Under the pieces are notes generated by a model, which was not told the origin of the DNA, ran no database searches, and was given only the letters and a program-made list of their open reading frames with translations. Below, piece by piece: positions 59,977 through 64,000 of a DNA stretch of 64,000 bases (within the stretch, counting starts at the first letter, position 1; each line of letters opens with the position of its first letter). Position numbers and translations under genes: made by a program. Source of the stretch: Micromonospora echinaurantiaca (GTDB taxonomy: Bacteria > Actinomycetota > Actinomycetes > Mycobacteriales > Micromonosporaceae); NCBI RefSeq assembly GCF_900090235.1, contig NZ_LT607750.1, forward strand, positions 186,001 through 250,000, given 5' to 3'.

Positions 59977-60160
59977 GCGCGAGGAGTGAGCCGGGGTTGC
60001 GAGCCCCGCAGTCGCGAACGAAAAGGCGAGTCCCGGTGAGCGCGAGGAGTGAGCCGGGGTTGCGAGCCCCGCAGTCGCGAACGAAAAGGCGAGTCCCGGT
60101 GAGCGCGAGGAGTGAGCCGGGGTTGCGAGCCCCGCAGTCGCGAACGAAAGGTGGGCCCCG
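59973..60160 (+). repeat. Three tandem copies (63, 63, 62 bp) of the operon-junction repeat
   Basis: GTGAGCGCGAGGAGTGAGC begins at 59973, 60036 and 60099; the next gene starts at 60161 with a near-copy, GTGAGCGCGAAGAGC. Each unit contains GGGGTTGCGAGCCCC, which can fold as a small hairpin, and GCAGTCGCGAACGAA. The first TGA stops the upstream M16 gene. The first two copies are identical over their full 63 bp; the third is one base shorter and differs only in its last dozen bases. In one frame the units read through as 21-residue repeats. Confidence 0.9.
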
Positions 60161-61543
60161 GTGAGCGCGAAGAGCAAGCGGGCCCCGCGGTCGCGGGCGG
60201 ACGGCGAGGTGACGGTGGCCGGGCCGCGGACGCTGCCGCCGCTCGGTCCGCACCGCAAGCTGAAGCTGCCCCGCCAGGCCGAGCGGACGCTCGGCAACGG
60301 CCTCACCGTGATCGCGGTACGTCGATCCGCCGTGCCCCTGGTCGAGCTGCGGCTCTGGATGCCGTTCGGCCGCGCACCCCTGGCCCGCGGCGCGATGCTC
60401 GCGCAGACCCTGCTCTCCGGCACGGAGACGATGACCAGCGTGCAGCTCGCCGCCGAGTTGCAGAAGGTCGGCGGCGGGCTGTCCGCCGGCATCGACCCGG
60501 ACCGGCTGATGCTCTCCGGCGCCAGCCTGGTCACCGGGCTGGACCGGATGCTGGAGCTGCTCGGCGAGGTGCTGACCGGGGCGAGCTACCCGAGCGGGGA
60601 GGTCGCCACCGAGCGGGACCGGCTGGTCGACCGGATCCAGGTGGCGCAGAGCCAGCCGGCGCACCTGGCCCGCACCGCGCTGCTCAAGCGGATCTACGGC
60701 CGGCACCCGTACGCGGTGCAGACTCCGGAGCCGGGGCAGGTCCGCGCGGTCCGGCCGGGCGTGCTGCGTACCCTGCACGCACAGCGGGTGCACCCGGCCG
60801 ACGCGGTGCTGGTGCTGGTCGGCGACGTGCAGCCGGAGCGGGCCCTGGACGCGGCCGAGAAGGCGCTGTCCGGGTGGAACGGGGCCGGCCACACCGCCGA
60901 CCTGCCGCCCGCACCGCCGCTGGAGCCGGGTCCGCTGCTGCTGGTCGACCGGCCCGGCTCGGTGCAGTCGTCGCTGCGGGTGGCGCTGCCGGCGGTGCCG
61001 CGCACCCACCCCGACCACGCCGCGCTGCAACTGGCCAACCTGGTCTTCGGCGGCTACTTCTCGTCCCGCTGGGTGGAGAACATCCGCGAGGACAAGGGCT
61101 ACACGTACGGGCCGCACTCGCTGGTCGAGCACTCGGTGGCCGGTTCGGTGCTGGTCGCCGCCGCCGAGGTGGCCACCGAGGTGACCGGGCCGGCACTGCT
61201 GGAGACGTCGTACGAGCTGGGCCGGCTGGCCTCGCTGCCGCCGAAGCCGGACGAGCTGGAGCAGGCCCGCCGGTACGCCCTGGGCACGCTCCAGCTCGGC
61301 ATGGCCACCCAGGCCGGGCTTGCCTCGCTGACCAGCGCGTACGCCGGCAACGGGCTGCGCCTGGAGTTCCTCGCCGAGCACGCCGCCCGGTTGGCGAAGG
61401 CGACAGTGGACGATGTCGCCGCGGCCGCCGCCCGCTACCTCGCCCCGGCCCGGGCGGTCACCGTGGTGCTGGGCGACGCCGAGCGGATCGCGCCGGCGCT
61501 GGCCGCGCTGGCCCCGGTCGAGGTCCAGCCGGTGGGGGCATGA
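60161..61543 (+). CDS. M16-family peptidase-like, non-catalytic subunit
   Basis: This 460-residue partner has the M16 fold without the HxxEH zinc motif: the equivalent region reads LARGAMLAQTLLSGTE. It retains the Arg/Tyr pair that contacts substrate in GGYFSSRWVENIRE and DKGYTYGPHS, as expected for the beta subunit. N-terminal 40 residues are basic and come partly from the repeat. GTG at 60161 is the start, directly after the tandem repeats; no Shine-Dalgarno is clear apart from AAAGG. With the preceding gene it should form the active heterodimer. Confidence 0.93.
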   Translation: MSAKSKRAPRSRADGEVTVAGPRTLPPLGPHRKLKLPRQAERTLGNGLTVIAVRRSAVPLVELRLWMPFGRAPLARGAMLAQTLLSGTETMTSVQLAAELQKVGGGLSAGIDPDRLMLSGASLVTGLDRMLELLGEVLTGASYPSGEVATERDRLVDRIQVAQSQPAHLARTALLKRIYGRHPYAVQTPEPGQVRAVRPGVLRTLHAQRVHPADAVLVLVGDVQPERALDAAEKALSGWNGAGHTADLPPAPPLEPGPLLLVDRPGSVQSSLRVALPAVPRTHPDHAALQLANLVFGGYFSSRWVENIREDKGYTYGPHSLVEHSVAGSVLVAAAEVATEVTGPALLETSYELGRLASLPPKPDELEQARRYALGTLQLGMATQAGLASLTSAYAGNGLRLEFLAEHAARLAKATVDDVAAAAARYLAPARAVTVVLGDAERIAPALAALAPVEVQPVGA

Positions 61544-61642
61544 GCGAGCGCGGAGTGCCGGCGTGAGCGAGCGCAGCGAGCGAATCGTCGGGCTCGGCGC
61601 GGTGGTGCCTCGTGGCGGCACGGAGCGCGGCGGAGGGCCGGC
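61540..61642 (+). repeat. Second-type junction repeat between the M16 and nudC genes
   Basis: ATGAGCGAGCGCGGAGTGCC (61540) is followed by GTGAGCGAGCGCAGCGAGCG (61563), and each section ends with CGGAG(T or GG)GCCGGC before the next GTGAG. The element begins at the stop codon of one gene and ends at the start of the next, like the other junction repeats, but with a different core. Confidence 0.6.
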
Positions 61643-62599
61643 GTGAGTGGGGAGGCGACGCCCCCGCTGGCCCGCTCCACGCTGGACCGGGCGGCGCACC
61701 GGCGTACCGACCCGGAGTGGCTGGCGCGGGCGTGGTCGCAGGCCCGGGTGCTGCTGCTCGACTCGACGAACGAGGGTCGGGCGCTGGTCCGTGCCGACGT
61801 GACCCCGCCGGTGCTGGTGCTGCTCGGCTCGGACGATGTGCCGCCGACCGCCGGCGTCGCGCCGATGTTCCTCGGCGTCGAGCCGGACGGGGTGCCGGTC
61901 TTCGCGGTGGACGCCCCGCTGCCGGCGGTGCCGGGCGCCCGCGCGGCGCACCTGCGCGAGGTGGGGCACCTGCTCGGCGACCGGGACGCCGGGCTGTTCA
62001 CCACCGCCCTCGCACTGGTCAACTGGCACCTGCGGCACCGCTACTCCTCGGCCAGCGGCCACCGGACCGAGGTGGACGAGGCAGGCTGGTCCCGGATCGA
62101 CCCGGACGGCGACCGGATCTGGCCGCGTACCGACCCGGCGATGATCGTGCTGGTGCACGACGGGCAGCCCGGCCCCGACGGGCGGTGCCTGCTCGGCAAC
62201 AACGCCACCTGGCCGGGGGTGCCGGGCGAGCGCCGGTTCTCCTGCCTGGCCGGCTACGTGGAGCCGGGGGAGTCGGCCGAGGCGGCGGTGCTGCGCGAGG
62301 TCCACGAGGAGGTCGGCGTCCCGGTCGAGGGCATCGCGTACGTGGGCAGCCAGGCGTGGCCGTTCCCCGGGTCGCTGATGCTCGGCTTCCTCGCCACCGC
62401 CGACCCGGAGCATCCGGTGCGGCTCGATCCGGCGGAGATCGCGTACGCCCGGTGGTTCACCCGGCGGGAGATCGGTGCGGCGCTGGCCGGGCGGACGGTG
62501 GACGTGGGCGGTGCCCGGCTGGTCCTGCCGCCGCCGTCGTCGATCGCGCTGTTCCTGATCCACCGCTGGTTGGACGGCTGGGTGGACGGCGAGCGCTGA
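61643..62599 (+). CDS. nudC: NADH pyrophosphatase (NudC type) without zinc-ribbon cysteines
   Basis: NudC hydrolyses NADH/NAD+ to NMN(H) and AMP and can remove NAD caps from RNA. The 318-residue protein has the N-terminal domain, a linking segment, and a Nudix domain with the box GYVEPGESAEAAVLREVHEE and the NudC signature SQAWPFPGS. In typical NudC four Cys between the domains bind zinc; here that segment (NWHLRHRYSSASGHRTEVD and DRIWPRTDPA) has no Cys, so the zinc is absent. GTG at 61643 has GGAGGG upstream. In Mycobacterium nudC also lies next to adnB. Confidence 0.93.
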   Translation: MSGEATPPLARSTLDRAAHRRTDPEWLARAWSQARVLLLDSTNEGRALVRADVTPPVLVLLGSDDVPPTAGVAPMFLGVEPDGVPVFAVDAPLPAVPGARAAHLREVGHLLGDRDAGLFTTALALVNWHLRHRYSSASGHRTEVDEAGWSRIDPDGDRIWPRTDPAMIVLVHDGQPGPDGRCLLGNNATWPGVPGERRFSCLAGYVEPGESAEAAVLREVHEEVGVPVEGIAYVGSQAWPFPGSLMLGFLATADPEHPVRLDPAEIAYARWFTRREIGAALAGRTVDVGGARLVLPPPSSIALFLIHRWLDGWVDGER

Positions 62600-62729
62600 C
62601 CCGGTACCCGTGCGGTCCCGGCCCGTGGCCGCCGTTGCCGCGACGGTCACGAGCCGGGAACACGGGCCGCCGTGGTCGGCGGGGCAAGGAACACGGCGGG
62701 GGAGCCGGTCCGACCACGACGGACGTTTC

Positions 62730-63065
62730 TCAGCTGCCAGGGCCGGGCGGGCGGTGTGGCCGGGCCGGCGCGTCGAGCGGCAGTACCTTCACCCGTTGCC
62801 TACCGGCGCGGACCGGGCCGACCGTCGACAGTGCCCGGGCCAGCAGCAATGCGGCGTCCCGATCGTCGGCGTGGACGATCTGGCGGCGCGGCTCGGGCGT
62901 GGTGGTCTCGTCCCGCAGTCGGACCCCGCCGGCCCAGGCGGCGGCGATGTCCACGTCGGCGGCGGCGCGGATGTCGGTGCGAACGATCAGGAACCGCATG
63001 TCGGTCTCCGGATGTACCGCGACGGATGGGAACGGGTGGAAGTTCCACGTCACTCTGCGGGCCAT
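62730..63065 (-). CDS. Hypothetical protein, 111 aa
   Basis: No family recognised. The front part MARRVTWNFHPFPSVAVHPE and MRFLIVRTDIRAAADVDIAAAW look like beta strands and a helix of a small domain; the centre has TPEPRRQIVHADDRDAALLLA; the end is Pro-rich. The ATG at 63065 has no good ribosome site, and an internal ATG at 62999 is possible. It is convergent with nudC, and about 130 nt separate their ends. Third-position GC supports a real gene. Confidence 0.55.
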   Translation of the reverse strand: MARRVTWNFHPFPSVAVHPETDMRFLIVRTDIRAAADVDIAAAWAGGVRLRDETTTPEPRRQIVHADDRDAALLLARALSTVGPVRAGRQRVKVLPLDAPARPHRPPGPGS

Positions 63066-63168
63066 GTTACGCCCCGTGGTCGAGTCAGCAACCCATACGC
63101 GACGATCGGCCCGCAGCCTCGTCCGATCATCGGATGACGGGTCGACGTGGTCGGGCCGCCGGACAGGC

Positions 63169-63203
63169 GACGGGGCCGCCGGCGTGCTGCCGGCGGCCCC
63201 GTC
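63169..63203 (-). terminator. Perfect 15-bp hairpin after the DUF397 gene
   Basis: GACGGGGCCGCCGGC (63169-63183) pairs perfectly with GCCGGCGGCCCCGTC (63189-63203) around a 5-nt loop, 12 nt past the DUF397 stop. It separates the DUF397 gene from the hypothetical gene downstream. Confidence 0.85.
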
Positions 63204-63215
63204 CCGTTCACCGGA

Positions 63216-63452
63216 TCAGTCCAGGTCGAACTGTCCGTTCTTGGTGCCGGCGAGGAAGCCCAGCCAGCCGGCCCGGTCGAACAGCAGCACCGGGCCGCCG
63301 CGGTCCTTGCTGTCCCGCAGGGCGACCGCGGCCGGGCCGGTCCGCAGCGGGGCGACCTCGACGCAGTTGGAGGTCTGGCTGCGCGTGCTGGTACGCCACG
63401 GGGCGTCCGCCAGCTGCGCGAGGACGGACGGCGTGTTGCGGAATTCTTTCAT
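63216..63452 (-). CDS. DUF397 domain protein
   Basis: This 78-residue protein has the DUF397 fold: PWRTSTRSQTSNCVEVAPL, then VALRDSKDRGGPVLLFDRAG and WLGFLAGTKNGQFDLD. DUF397 proteins are small partners of XRE-DUF5753 regulators in actinomycetes (the WhiJ-like and BldB-like developmental pairs); some pairs work as toxin-antitoxin-like or morphogenetic switches. The ATG at 63452 has AGGAG 7 nt before it. The XRE gene directly upstream is its partner. Whether the pair controls sporulation here is not known. Confidence 0.93.
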   Translation of the reverse strand: MKEFRNTPSVLAQLADAPWRTSTRSQTSNCVEVAPLRTGPAAVALRDSKDRGGPVLLFDRAGWLGFLAGTKNGQFDLD

Positions 63453-63526
63453 CGTGCCACTCCTGAGGTGAACCGTTGCGATGGCTCGAGCGGTCGCTGC
63501 ACGTCCCGACCTGGGTCCCCCGTGGA

Positions 63527-64000
63527 TCACCGTTCGGTCAGGCGCCCGGAACGCCCGCGACGCTGGACCGGCGCCGTTGCCGGTCCGAACGCCACTGTGG
63601 ACGGGGCCGCCGTCTCGGTCAGCCGCCCCGTCGCCTCGATCAGCCAGGAGAGGGTGTCCGATGCGGAGAGCGCCGCCGTACATAACCACTCGAACACCAC
63701 TTTATAGCGATTTAGGGTGTTTGCCTCGGTGGACATGACGTCGGTGAACCCACCCTCGATGGCGAGGGTCTCCGGATCGAGCGGATCGGCGAACCGGTAG
63801 AGGGAGAACGCGGTCGGCGGGAGGTACCACTCGCCGATCGGCGTGTCCCTCGGCAGCACGTGCAGCGTGACGTTCGGCAACATGGCCAGCTCGCAGAGCT
63901 GGATCACCTGCTCGCGCAGCACCTCCGGCGGCCCGGCCCGGCCGCCCAGCGCCGCCTCCTCCAGCACGACCGTGTAGCGGGGCGCGTCGGTGCCCCGGGT
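63527..64000 (-). CDS. XRE-family regulator with DUF5753 domain (5' part outside window)
   Basis: Only the last 157 residues are present; the N-terminal helix-turn-helix is outside the window. The DUF5753 domain is recognisable: APRYTVVLEEAALGGRAG, VLREQVIQLCELAMLPNVTLHVLP, FSLYRFADPLDPETLAIEGGF and RYKVVFEWLCTAALS. About the last 40 residues are a variable tail. It is followed 74 nt later by the DUF397 gene, the standard pair arrangement. These regulators typically respond to an unknown signal through the DUF5753 domain and control development or secondary metabolism. Confidence 0.9.
   Translation of the reverse strand, partial: TRGTDAPRYTVVLEEAALGGRAGPPEVLREQVIQLCELAMLPNVTLHVLPRDTPIGEWYLPPTAFSLYRFADPLDPETLAIEGGFTDVMSTEANTLNRYKVVFEWLCTAALSASDTLSWLIEATGRLTETAAPSTVAFGPATAPVQRRGRSGRLTER

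Noticed and set aside
59973..60160. CRISPR-like tandem repeats
   Set aside because: The units are contiguous with no unique spacers, and no cas genes are present; they are tandem copies of a dispersed junction element.
59973..60160. A small protein made of 21-residue repeats (reads SARSEPGLRAPQSRTKRRVPV-like units)
   Set aside because: It arises only because the unit length is 63 bp; the other copies of the element (55, 59, 49 bp) are not kept in frame, so the repeat is not selected as protein.

Overview
The window is a 64 kb chromosomal piece of a very GC-rich actinomycete, most likely a Micromonospora or close relative (Micromonosporaceae). I infer this from the roughly 73 percent GC, near-saturated GC at third codon positions, many GTG starts, a mycothiol gene (mshB), an AdnA/AdnB helicase-nuclease pair, a DUF397 plus XRE/DUF5753 pair, and an order of core genes that resembles Mycobacterium (mshB, ferredoxin, dapC, then divergent dapD/dapE, a LOG-family gene, adnA-adnB, nudC). 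I see no rRNA, tRNA, CRISPR array, integrase, transposase or prophage gene. This is housekeeping chromosome with a few accessory genes between core blocks.

Layout. 0-14 kb: mostly small regulators and accessory enzymes. These are an HxlR fragment, a divergent MarR/EamA exporter pair with a striking concentric operator, a peptidase E, YchF, a GNAT, a VOC protein, a TetR with two operators that adjoins a PlsC-type acyltransferase, a GH15 trehalase-like hydrolase, and a LysR-methyltransferase-PH domain operon. 14-19 kb: a PCD-fold protein without its catalytic histidines, a Nudix hydrolase, and the sdhCAB respiratory operon, whose SdhB carries a long extra tail. 19-22.6 kb: a translationally coupled TldD/PmbA pair and a Uma2 endonuclease-fold protein. 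22.8-29 kb: a complete oligopeptide-type ABC importer whose binding protein gene comes last. 29-38 kb: an S9 peptidase, mshB with membrane-protein neighbours, a GNAT, a 7Fe ferredoxin coupled to dapC, tyrA, a SIMPL protein and a P-loop kinase. 38-45 kb: a large polytopic membrane protein with a hydrolase motif, a sugar acetyltransferase and a secreted subtilisin. 45-49 kb: dapD and dapE (divergent), a 55-residue Arg-rich protein and two LOG-family genes. 49-56 kb: adnA-adnB. 56-64 kb: a cold-shock gene with a structured leader, a DEAD-box helicase, an M16 peptidase pair, nudC, and the DUF397/XRE pair cut by the window edge.

Functional threads. dapC, dapD and dapE supply three consecutive steps of the succinylase route to diaminopimelate and lysine. 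sdhCAB feeds the menaquinone pool. adnAB resects double-strand breaks. The M16 pair and the Tld pair are each probable two-subunit proteases.

The main non-gene signals are: (i) a dispersed repeat (GTGAGCGCGAGG...GCAGTCGCGAAC) inserted at operon junctions, in tandem copies of 55 or 62-63 bp; (ii) an identical 15-nt palindrome GCATACCCGGTATGT in two divergent promoters 5.9 kb apart; (iii) about eleven genes with a TANNNT hexamer 6-8 nt before the start codon, the signature of leaderless transcripts; and (iv) long perfect hairpins between convergent genes. No single locus is convincingly a new defence or biosynthetic system. The repeat family and the shared palindrome are the best candidates for something undescribed.
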